In this document: piece by piece, positions 22,130 to 31,554 of the stretch
How positions within the stretch are numbered: the stretch's first letter is position 1
How the letters are laid out: the number at the start of each line of letters is the position of its first letter
DNA from: Agapanthus africanus
Taxonomy: Eukaryota; Streptophyta; Magnoliopsida; Asparagales; Amaryllidaceae
Direction: 5' to 3'
DNA: 64,000 nucleotides
Assembly (NCBI GenBank): GCA_030015575.1
Contig: CM057347.1
Span: 406,070,248-406,134,247, forward strand
Made by a program: the position numbers and the translations under genes
Notes under the pieces: model-generated
Seen by the model: only the letters and a program-made list of their open reading frames with translations
What the model was told of the DNA's origin: nothing
Database searches by the model: none

Positions 22130-24344
22130 TGTTAGTTATATGTATGCCCTAGAGGCCATTACTGTACATAGGATGTATATTGTAGTGGATGCTGGGACAT
22201 ATATAGGGAGGACTTTCTTGCTCGACATGATAGTATGCTATCTGGTTGAACTTTACCTTAACGTGTATGCTGATTGTCTCTCTGTTACATGTTGGTAAAG
22301 CCCTTAGGATCAGTACTTGACTACCTGGACTATGATGCGGATCATACTAGTGGGGACATGGTAGTCCATAAGTACATCCTTCAAAGTCTCGTGGGTGTAT
22401 CGAGACGGGGCATCGATATACCAGAGTAGACTAGCGTATACCTTCTCGACCCATACAGATGGGCGATGGATGATCCCATATCCATTGGTATTTGACATCA
22501 GAGATGATATACGGGTGCTCAGTAGAGACTGGGTACACTGGACGGACTCGCCGAGAACTCCCAGATGGTATTATACCTCACGTCAGATGGCAGTTCTCTG
22601 GTGACACTGGTACAGAGTAGTCTGTTGACCCGAGATCGTCATAGAGTCTCGTGTGGTTCCCACTGTGCTTTGATTTCCATCTTACCACGTCCAAGAGGGC
22701 GTGCAAAACGGTGGTTTTTGGGTACAGTCCCGAGTCACATGGAGGCAATGAGCGATAGGAGGGGATTCGTCTCTCCCGGTATAGAGAGTTGATGTTGCGC
22801 TGTGTTCGATTGGCTATAACAGGAAATCCCTGGCCAGGGTTGCTGAGATTTACTGGTAAGTGTTACCAGTAGTTTCTCGAATTGTTATAGACCTCATATC
22901 GACACGACTTATTGAGCTATTGGGGTCTGACGTTTACCACCACTAGGCGAGATATGCGACAGATCAGACGATCAGACCGGACTGTACGGTAGTGTTACTG
23001 GTCGGATTCACTGGAGTGTGAGCGGGCTTGCTCGTCGATCTTCAGATCGCTCAATACCCGGGTGGCCGTTACGTTTAGCAGACCGCTTGCGGCTTGTGGA
23101 TGTTTGATATGATCATCATCCGCTGCTGGCGTATTGACGAGTCTTTAGAGTCTTACACAGAGGTTTCCTGGCTCAAGCGAAACGAAATAGGAGCGCATAT
23201 GAGATATGTGCGGGACCGAGAATAATGCGTGTATGTGATACCGTATTTCATTCTCGCGATGAATGTATCGAATGGTTGTATGCGATATAATCTAGTTATC
23301 GATTCAAGCGTTGATCCGATAAGCCGATACATTGTATACTAGTCGGTTGTGTGCGACATGACCGGATCATTGAATCAAGTGTTGATTTAATGATTTAATG
23401 CATAATTATATATTTGATATATTACTTTGCACTAACTAGTATTGGTTCACTTTAAACGGATTTTCTCACTTGGTTTGTGCACAAAGTATATGTGATATAC
23501 TTTAGTACACATCTATGTATCATGTTTGATGATGCTTGCTATTGAGGTTAAGTGTGAAGAATTAAACAATGGTTAAGAGATGATTAGGGTTTGCTTTATC
23601 ATTTTATTTATTCATTTATTTATTTAAATGAAAATGATTATGAGTTATGATAAGAATGGAGGCCATTTTTGTTTCTTATTGGATGCTTCATGAACATTTG
23701 ACTTTATGCCACCATTCTTGTCATTTTCCTTAACCCTAACCCACTCTAATCACCATGGTTAATTCTCTACACCTAACCCTAGTTAGTTATGATAATTATT
23801 GGATTTTCTTTTTGATTAAAAGAATACTTATCATAATTCTATGCTCATCTTCTTCTTCTTCTTCAAGTGAGCAACCTTGATGCCATTCTTGGTAACTTGT
23901 GTTCTAGTGAGCAAAATCCAAATCTAAAGTTAACCCATCTCCTATTTCTTCATCCTCTACCTCTTGCCAAGTAGTAGAGTGTGTTTCCTTCACAAGATTT
24001 TAGGGTTTGGTGAAGGTGGAGCTTGATCTATCGATGCCTCGACGTAGATCATCTTCGGCATGGACATCGACGACCTAGCTTGCCCATTCTCCGACGAAGC
24101 CGACTCTAGAGCCCGGATTAGATTTGGACAGCGGAGACGACCTCGTTGCGGAGCCGTGGAGGTGGAGGACCGGATCTACAAAGGTTGTATTTCCGTATTC
24201 CCTTAGTTAATTGTTAACTAGTTCTATATTCGCCTAGACATCTAGCCAACGATCCGTACATTAGGGTTTGTAGGCACCGTAAAATTTGAAATTGCCATGG
24301 TTGATGGCTTGGGAGACCTCACTAGTGTGTCTAGGAACCCTACA
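22130..24344 (+). repeat. Copia B 3' LTR (2215 bp)
   Basis: Near-identical partner of 13954-16170, ending CCCTACA. At the hairpin near 23480-23500 this copy has AAGTATAT/ATATACTT, fully paired, where the 5' LTR has AGGTATAT/ATATACTT with a G.T pair. Confidence 0.95.
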
Positions 24345-24349
24345 TTCTT
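24345..24349 (+). repeat. Target site duplication of copia B, right (TTCTT)
   Basis: Matches 13949-13953. Removing 13954-24349 restores a continuous aORF1 intron beginning GTTAGTG at 13935. Confidence 0.9.
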
Positions 24350-25248
24350 CACGGCATTATTATTATTCCATATAATGATACTGATGTCTTCTCCATTTCT
24401 GGAGACCGATGACAAAGTTGAGATTCTTGACGGGCCTGGGAAGTCTTCAGACCCTTCTTGCATGACTGTGGGTAAGTAAAGTTTCAATGTTGTTCCATCT
24501 GCTCTTTGCTTACAAGTCTCGCTGATTGTTTATAAATCTTAACAGCTTTGCCGGTTCTTACCACGCTGGAATCTCGCATCGTCATGCCATCCGGCCCCAA
24601 TGCTCTATGTGCCTCGGAACAGATGGCAAAGCTAAGCCTTCACTCCCTGTCAACCCTAATTGAAGACCTTCGTGCTGGCAGTCTGATCACGGCCGAAGCA
24701 TTTGCCACTAAAGCCAACGGTTCTCTTCCCTTTCTTGCTACTTACCATAGTGAAACATTGGTGCAAGTCTGGGTTGAGTTCTGTCGGCAGGTGGAGGCTT
24801 GCTTGCATATTCTTGAATGTACACGCCTTCCTCCAGAGGTTCTGTCCGCAAAGGCGAGCTTACGGGGGCTGATTGAGCGGTGTGCTGCGAACATGCTATC
24901 ATGCGAGAAGAGGCTCAGCCGAAAGTTTTCGGAGAAGAGCTGGCTTCCAAAGCGCTGAGGGAACTTTAAGCCAATCTTACGGCCAAGACCACTCGGGCAT
25001 ATGAACTTTGGCGGGTGCTTCAAGAGGCTATCAAAAAGGTGGTAGCCATTGATAAGGCCGTCATTTTCACTCGCGAAATGGTCGAAGCTCATAAGGTTAC
25101 CGAAAAAGAGCTTAAAAGTCGGCTTGCCTCATACTAGGCTCAACAGGCTCAAGCGAAGGCCCGTCTCTTAATGATAATAAATCATGAGGCTGAGGCCCAG
25201 CGGAAAAAGGATGAATTAGCAAATCTATTGAATCGTCCGCCGGCCTGA
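24350..25248 (+). pseudogene. aORF1: 3' exons, helical tail, decayed
   Basis: This is the remainder of the PMD gene beyond copia B. A short exon (ETDDKVEILDGPGKSS..., about 24400-24470) ends at donor GGGTAAGTAAAG. An intron runs to the acceptor TCTTAACAG before 24546. The last exon encodes LPVLTTLESRIVMPSG, then WVEFCRQVEACLHILE and a Glu/Lys/Ala-rich helical tail likely to form a coiled coil. A frameshift near 24910-24930 changes frame to ..GEELASKALREL. Stops follow in that frame (TAA after LREL, TAG after LASY), and the natural end is ..LNRPPA at 25248. Aligned with aORF2 (VDYCRRIEACLHEIE), it shows the tail is a conserved part of the protein. Confidence 0.75.
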
Positions 25249-25352
25249 AGAATTGTATATTTTTCTTTTTATTCTTCTTTTGTACATACTCCTGAATGAG
25301 AGTATTTTTTGATTCTTTCATAGATTGTACTTTGTATTCATTTTGATTCATG

Positions 25353-25358
25353 AATAAA
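25353..25358 (+). terminator. Poly(A) signal of aORF1 (AATAAA)
   Basis: AATAAA 105 bases after the aORF1 stop, in the context TTTGATTCATGAATAAA. The same context occurs after aORF2 (43275-43280), so the signal is conserved between the two elements. Confidence 0.65.
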
Positions 25359-25439
25359 AGACATATTTTGTTTCATGATGGTGTTTCCCTTTTAGTAAAT
25401 GCATTTTGTGGATAATCTATTTCGATTTCCTTATAGGAC

Positions 25440-25910
25440 AGCGATGGCTTAGGAGTCAGGTTCAGATCTGCCTCCTGAGGCTTTCCAACTTTATGAGCCG
25501 TGAGGGTCTCATAAAGGTATTTCTCCTTACGAGTCGTGAGGATCTCGTAAGTGTGTTTTCTCTTGAGAGTTGTAAGAATCTCACGAGAGAGTTTTTCTTG
25601 CTTACAAATCGAGAGGACCCGTAAGTGATTATTTCTTTTCTTGTCGGAGAGGGTGGCCTGCAGAAAACCTACCTTGACTTCTCTGCGAAGCAACGATGGC
25701 TTGGGAGACAGGGTTAGGATCTGCCTCCTAAGACTTTTCAACTTTATGAGCCGTGAGGGTCTCATAAAGAATTTTCTCCCTACAGGTCGAGAGGATCCCG
25801 TAGGTGTAATTTCTCCTTAAGAATCATGAGGATTCCTGTGCGTTTTCTCTTGAGAGTCGTAAGAATCTCACAAGAGAATTTTCTCCCTTACGAGTCGAGA
25901 GGACCCGTAA
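25440..25910. repeat. Tat 3'-region hairpin blocks 1 and 2
   Basis: Two blocks (about 25440-25625 and 25683-25905), each starting GATGGCTT. Each continues with four to five inverted repeats of ~26 bases around a loop such as CCGTGAGGGT or TCGTGAGGAT. Examples: TTTATGAG/CTCATAAA at 25490-25515 and CTTACGAG/CTCGTAAG at 25526-25551. No protein is recognisable; the open frames here follow the repeats. Confidence 0.8.
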
Positions 25911-25926
25911 GTGATGGATGAGGTTG

Positions 25927-27590
25927 ACATTATCCGCATTTCACGGAGTCAGGGGTTACTCTGGCCATTTCCCACGGGGTCAAGATTGACTTTAGCCGTG
26001 TTCTATGGGACTAGGATTTGCTCTGGACGCTTCCCACGGGGTCAGGATTGTCATAAGCCGTGTTCCGCAAGGACCAGGATCCGCTCTGGACGCTTCCCAC
26101 GGGATCAGGATTGACATAAGCCGTGTTCCGCAAGGACCAGGATCCGCTCTGGACGCTTCCCACGGGGTCAGGATTGATATAAGCCGTGTTCCACGAAACC
26201 AGGATCTGCTCTGGATGCTTCCCACGGGGTCAGGATTGACATTAGCCGTGTTCCGCAAGGACCAGGATCCGCTCTGGATGCTTCCCACGGGGTCAGGATT
26301 GACATAGGTCATGTTCCATGAAACCAGGATTTGCTCTGGGTGCTTCCACGGGGTCAGGATTGACATTAGCCGTGTTCCGCAAAGACCAGGATCCGCTTTG
26401 GACACTTCCCACGGGGTCAGGATTGACATAAGCCGTGTTCCACGAAACCAGGATTTGCTCTAGGTGCTTCCCACGGGGTCAGGATTGACATAAACCGTGT
26501 TCCGCAAGGACCAGGATCCGTTCTGGATGCTTCCCATGGGTCAGGATTGACATAAGCCATGTTCCACGAAACCAGGATTTGCTCTGGGTACTTCCGACGG
26601 GGTCAGGATTGACATTAGCCGTGTTCCACAAAGACCAGAATCCATTCTGGACGCTTCCCACGGGGTCAGGATTGACATAGGCCGTGTTCCACGAAACCAG
26701 GATTTGCTCTGGATGCTTCCCACGGGGTCAAGATTGACATTAGCCGTGTTCGGCAAGGACCAGGATCCGCTCTGGACGTTTCCTATGGGGTCGGGATTGA
26801 CATAAGCTGTGTTCCACAAAACCAGGATTTGCTCTGGATGTTTCCCACAGGGTCAGGATTGACATTAGCCGGGTTCCGCAAGGACCAGGATCCGCTCTGA
26901 ACGCTTCCCACGGGGTCAGGATTGACATAGGCCATGTTCCATGAAACCAGGATTTGCTCTGGATGCTTCCCACGGGGTCAAGATTGATATTAGCCGTGTT
27001 CCACAAGGACCAGGATCCACTCTGGACGCTTCCCACGGGGTCAGGATTGACATAAGCCGTGATCCACGAAACCAGGATTTGCTCTGGGTGCTTCCCACAG
27101 GGTCAGGATTGACATTAGCCGTGTTCCGCAAGGACCAGGATCCGCTCTGGACGCTTCCCACGTGGTCAGGATTGACATAGGCTGTATTCCACAAAACCAG
27201 GATTTGCTCTGGATGCTTCCCACAGGGTCAGGATTGACATTAGCCGTGTTCTGCAAGGACCAGGATCCGCTCTGGACGTTTCCCACGGGGTCAGGATTGA
27301 CATAAGCCGTGTTCCACGAAACCAGGATTTGCTCTGGATGCTTCCCACGGGGTCAGGATTGACATTAGCCGCGTTCCGCAAGGACCAGGATCCGCTCTGG
27401 ATGCTTCCCATGAGGTCAGGATTGACATAGGCCATGTTCCACGAAACCAGGATTTGCTCTGGGTGCTTTCCACGGGGTCAGGATTGACATAAGCCGTGTT
27501 CCGCAAGGACCGGGATCCGCTCTGGACGTTTCCCACGGGGTCGGGATTGACATAAGCCGTGTTCCATGAAACCAGGATGGGTTGACTCTC
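25927..27590. repeat. Tandem satellite array, about 62-bp monomer, 26 or so copies
   Basis: The monomer contains CACGGGGTCAGGATTGACAT, then CCGTGTTCC, ACCAGGAT and GCTCTGGACGCTTCC. Two monomer types alternate: one has CGCAAGGACCAGGATCC, the other CACGAAACCAGGATTTG. The higher-order unit is therefore about 125 bp. Open frames on both strands are by-products of the repeat. Tandem arrays between pol and the 3' LTR are known from Tat/Ogre elements and can seed satellites. No such array is seen at the matching place in element 2. Confidence 0.92.
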
Positions 27591-28150
27591 GGTTGTCTGT
27601 GCATCGTCGAGTCATGGAACTAGAAACTTCGCCGCAGCTCCGATTTGTTGATTTTGCGTCTGTTGTAATAAGACGAATGTTGAGATGATCTCCAAGCTGT
27701 CTGTGAACCATCGAGATGTGGCTTCATTTTCTGATGGAGCCTGGTGGGAAGGTATGGTACCCTCTTTGTTTGTGCCCCTGAATTGTATACAGGGATCGGT
27801 GTGATCTCACCTATAGGGCAAAAAGTTTCATTTTATATATTTTCTTTCCGCGATACATTATCATTTCAGTTTTTATATCGCGAAAATCGCGATTGCCCAA
27901 TCATTTCGGCTATTTGATTTTATTTACTCACTGCTTTTTATTGCGAGTTGCCCAATCACTTCGGCTATTTTGTATGCATACATCTTTACTTGCTGATTTT
28001 GTTGCAAGTTGCCCCATCATTTCGGCTATTTCGTATGCATTTGTGGCTCGCTGGCTTTTCACTGCGAATTTAGGATTTGACACCGATTTCGACATCAGCA
28101 TCGCTACAACTGGGATATTGCCATGAGCGAATCATCATTTGCCTCTGTCG
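27591..28150. other. Tat 3' region: short repeats, no gene
   Basis: 27720-27860 resembles 44220-44340 of element 2 (GGAGCCTGGTGGGAA, GATTGTATACAG, GGGCAAAAAGTTTCAT). Four diverged copies of a GCGAGTTGCCCAATCATTTCGG motif lie at about 27890-28060; 44390-44490 carries the same motif. Nothing protein-coding is recognised. Confidence 0.6.
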
Positions 28151-28645
28151 ATGTCGAACAAAGGTGGCTTAGCAAACAGGGTTAAGATCCTGTCAATTAA
28201 GGCTTTTAACTTCATGAGCCGTAAGGGTCTCATAAAGGTATTTCTCCCTACGAGTCGTGAGGATCTCGTAGGTGCGTTTTCTCCTTAGGAATCATGAGGA
28301 TTCCTAAGTGTATGGTCTCTTATAAATCGTAAGGATCTTACAAGAGTGCTTTCTCCTTATAAGTCGAGAGGACTTACAAGTGTCATTCGCCATATGAGCA
28401 TATCCCTGGTCTCTGATGAGACTTTGTTAGGAAAATGTTTATTCGTGCCCGTGGATTGTATACAAAGGTCAGCATTGAACAGCTTGTAGGGCAAAATTGG
28501 AGGTTGTGATGGCTTAAGAACAGGTTCAGATCCCTGTAGCTTAAGGATTTTGAATCCTATGAGCCGTGAGGGTCTCATAGGGGAATTCTCCTTACGAGTC
28601 TTGAGGATCTCGTAAGTGTGTTTTCTCCCTAGGAATCGTAGGGAT
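28150..28645. repeat. Tat 3'-region hairpin blocks 3 and 4 (block 4 split by solo LTR)
   Basis: Same architecture as blocks 1 and 2. Examples: CCTACGAG/CTCGTAGG at 28247-28272; CTTAGGAATC/GATTCCTAAG near 28290-28315; CCTATGAG/CTCATAGG at 28556-28581. Solo LTR D inserted at 28646, and block 4 resumes at 31123-31215 with CTCACAAGGTC/GACCTTGCAAG. Element 2 has the uninterrupted site at 45161-45180. Confidence 0.8.
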
Positions 28646-29150
28646 TGTTTCCCCCAATCAGAGCAAGGCTCTGTTTGAATTTCAAAAATTCAAATTTTCT
28701 GAAGCAACGCTTCAAAATCCCGTGCGCTGCGCGCAACGCGCCACGTGTCAGAAGTTGATGCGTCAGCACAGCGCCCGAGGAAGTGCGTCCAATCAGAGCA
28801 AGGCTCTTTTAAAACAAAAAATAAAGGAAGCAACGTTTCAGTTGCGCAAACGCTGCGCTGCGCGACAATGTCTGCGCAGTTGCGCAAGCGCTGCGCTGCA
28901 CGACACGTGTCTGCGCATTTGCGCAAGCACAGCTACGCAAGCGCTGCGCTGCGCGACACATGTCACACGCTGGGGCGTTTGCGCAAAACAGAATTGAGAT
29001 TTTAAAGAAATCTTTTCTGTTCTTGTTAAAAACAAGAAGATTTTCTTCTGTAAAACAGAGGCCTTTGGATCAAAGATCCAACGGTGGGGAAAATTCCCCA
29101 AATCACTCAGAGAAATATCTCTTTAACAAATTTAACTAATTTATGGGCAC

Positions 29151-29158
29151 TATAAAAA
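29151..29158 (+). promoter_or_regulatory. TATA box of solo LTR D
   Basis: TATAAAAA in GGCACTATAAAAAGGACCCC, at the place corresponding to the TATA boxes of LTRs A, B and C once orientation is reversed. Confidence 0.6.
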
Positions 29159-30078
29159 GGACCCCAGACCTCAATTCAAAGGCATGAACATTTTGTGAAA
29201 AATTAAACAGAAAGAACTCTGGAGAATTGGAGAGAAATCCTCAAGAACAAAAAAAAAGGTAAAAACCTTTAGAAAAAGAGAAAATTCTCTTATGAACAGA
29301 TCATTGATCTGAGAACAAGATCAAAAACCTCTAATGAAAAGGAAAATAAACAATAAACAGTGCCTTGCACTTCTTTTTATGAACCATTGGTTCCGAATCT
29401 AAAAGATTCTTAAATCATAATGCCTTGCACTTGCAAACTGTGCTGTTGCGCTCCTGGATTGGCGCAAAGCCACCAGAGTGCGCCACGTGTCAACAGCGCA
29501 GGCGCAGTGCATTAGCGCAGCGCACTGCGCTTGCACAACACGTGTCAACTCTACAAGCGCTTGCGCTCTCTGATTGGCGCAAAGTGCCTGATAAATACAA
29601 GGCATTTCCTAAAGGGCCAGGCCCAAATTAAAAAGACCAAGCAGGCCTAATTAAATTGATGCTCTACATCATTTATAAATGGGCAGAGCCCAAACGAAAT
29701 AATAAAAATGCTATGCATTTTAAAAGGGGCAGAGCCCAAACAAAGTAGATGCTTTGCATCATTTATAAATGGGCAAAGCCCAAAACAAATTAATGCTCTG
29801 CATCTTTTATGGGTAGAGCCCAAATAAAAATAAAAAGAAATGCAATGCAAAAGCAAATAGAATGTTGAACATTTTCAACTGGACTTAGCCCAATTTTGGC
29901 CGTAAGTCCTCAAATTAAATTGACTGAGCAAGATTGCTCTCTTAAATCAATTTACCTCCGGTTCGAGGGTACATCTCCGAACTCCTCCGACACCTGTCGT
30001 TGTAATCCTTCAACGACGTCAGAGAGGTGACGGGTCCCGACAACCACACATCAACACGGACTGCGGGGTCCTTAAACT

Positions 30079-30376
30079 CGTGGACCGAAACGTCTTTAAA
30101 CTAATATTGGACCGAAACGTTCTTAAACTAATAATGGACCGAAACGTCCTTAAACTAATAATGGACCGAAACATCCTTAAACTAATGTCGGACCGAGACG
30201 TCCTTAAACTAATGTCGGACCGAGACGTCCTTAAACTAATATTGGACCGAAACGTCCTTAAACTAATAATGGACCACCACGTCCTTAAACTGGAACATGG
30301 ACCACCACGTCCCTAAACTGGAGCATGGACCGCAACGTCCCTAAACTACCTATGGACCACTACGTCCCTAAACTGG
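30079..30376. repeat. 27-bp minisatellite in solo LTR D, about 11 copies
   Basis: Unit ATGGACCGAAACGTCC + TTAAACTAATA, varying to GGACCACCACGTCCCTAAACTGG. Because 27 is nine codons, it gives an apparent 78-aa repeat peptide (DRNVLKLIM), which I regard as an artefact. Similar units occur in LTRs A and B and next to integrase at 31430-31470 and 45490-45720. Confidence 0.85.
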
Positions 30377-31122
30377 AACAATAGAACCTCCAAATGCTCT
30401 TTTGCCGGATCTAAACGATCCCATTTAAGTTGATCTTAGCCCCCAAACAACGGCTAACGTATCCTTAAACATTCAAATGGACTATAAAACTCCAAATCAA
30501 TTTTGGTTCAAGGGTACATCTCTGAACTCCTCTGACACCTGTCGTTGTAATCCTTCAACGACGTCAGAGAGGTGATGAGTCCCGATGGTCATATATTAAA
30601 TGGATCACCACGTTAAGTTGATCTTAGTCTCAAACAGGACTAACGTATCCTTAACGAATGTTTAAGTTGATCTTAGCTTCAATATGGCTAATGTATCCTT
30701 AAACTAAAAACACCAAACCCAAATCTAAGTAAATACGGATTTGGACTAATCCACGTCCTACGGGCGACGGTATTACTCAGTCTCCGTATACAATCCACGG
30801 GCAACCACAAACAAAACAAACATACACGACATGAAGTGAAATTCTGGAGAAGGAGAAAGTGGTTACCGCGATGCGGTAGCGTAATTAACTGCAGGGCTTG
30901 CGCCTGCAGGGAAGAGCGTCCCCACAATCAAAAACCCCTCAAGCGAGGGGGAATCTGACGAAGTCTGCTACATCGGCCGCATCCGTCTAAACCTCCGATA
31001 CACGGTGCCATAAATCAACTTGGCATCTTCGGAGAGGTGGACGGATAGCACCAAATAGCATCTGTCCCGAATCTCAGGCAAGACGTTCACCGCGTCTCGG
31101 CCGCGTCTTTCGGAGGGGAATA

Positions 31123-31554
31123 GGGATCCCTAAGTGTGTTGCTCCTTTGTGAGTCGTAAGGATCTCACGCAGGTGGTTTTCTCCTCACAAGGTCGAGAGG
31201 ACCTTGCAAGTGTCCTTTAACGAGATTGCGCCCTTTCGGGTTTTCACAAAACTCACCGGCAGTCTTGCTGTTTTTATTCACGGAGCCCTTTCGGGTTTTC
31301 ATTTGTGCCCACTTTGCTTATGGACATACCGTTTTATTTTTTATTATTATTATTTTTTTTTGTCGGCCTTGGGATGCTGCGGTCCGTAGTAGTTTATCGA
31401 CGTCTCAATCAACAGCCAGTTTTAGGACATAGTGGTCCGTCGTTAGTTTAAGGACATTTCGGTCCGAAAGCCGGCTACTACTTAAAAATTTTGGGCTTAG
31501 GAAGATAGCGGGACATAGGCGTCGTCATCTATCGTTGACCTAGGTCGTGACTCG
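31123..31554. other. Remainder of hairpin block 4 and spacer after integrase
   Basis: 31123-31215 resumes hairpin block 4. 31220-31380 contains GCCCTTTCGGGTTTTCA twice and a T-rich run (31330-31365). 31390-31480 has GTTTAAGGACATTTCGGTCCG-like units. No gene is seen; the integrase stop lies at 31555. Confidence 0.6.

Larger units (their letters stand above)
13954..24344 (+). mobile_element. Structurally complete Ty1/copia element B (10.4 kb), coding-defective
   Basis: Two LTRs (13954-16170, 22130-24344), a primer site complementary to initiator Met tRNA, a polypurine tract and a 5-bp duplication define a complete insertion. The two LTRs differ at about 20 positions by eye plus one or two small indels over 2.2 kb, so insertion is recent. 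The internal region nevertheless has only shattered pol fragments and no recognisable gag, and shares its decay and rearrangements with copia A. This fits a non-autonomous family moved by proteins made elsewhere. It sits inside an intron of aORF1. Confidence 0.95.
28646..31122 (+). mobile_element. Solo LTR D of a related Tat element, opposite orientation, TSD GGGAT
   Basis: Reverse-complement relative of LTR B: it starts TGTTTCCCCC and ends GGGGAATA, where LTR B starts TGTTCTCCTCCG on the plus strand. GGGAT flanks it at 28641-28645 and 31123-31127. The same site without insertion is present in element 2. Shared blocks include the GACCTCTCTGACGTCGTTGAA region (about 29995-30030), CCCCTC/GAGGGG (30945-30960) and GATTGTATAC (30785). 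It has its own stems, such as GGGCAAAGCCC, GATGCTTTGCATC and TTGGATC-AAA-GATCCAA. The 28690-29005 frames are not recognisable proteins. Confidence 0.88.

Noticed and set aside
25992..27711. Many overlapping open frames (up to 145 aa) in the satellite
   Set aside because: Open on both strands only because the ~62-bp monomer lacks stops in some frames; codons are not conserved between monomers.
25440..28640. CRISPR-like or tRNA-like arrays
   Set aside because: Repeats are palindromic blocks with variable arms, not constant repeats with unique spacers; plant retrotransposon context; no tRNA fold or CCA-type arms.
30080..30316. 78-aa repeat peptide DRNVLKLIM
   Set aside because: Produced by a 27-bp tandem repeat whose length is a multiple of three; diverged units break the pattern and no homologue exists in LTRs A or B.
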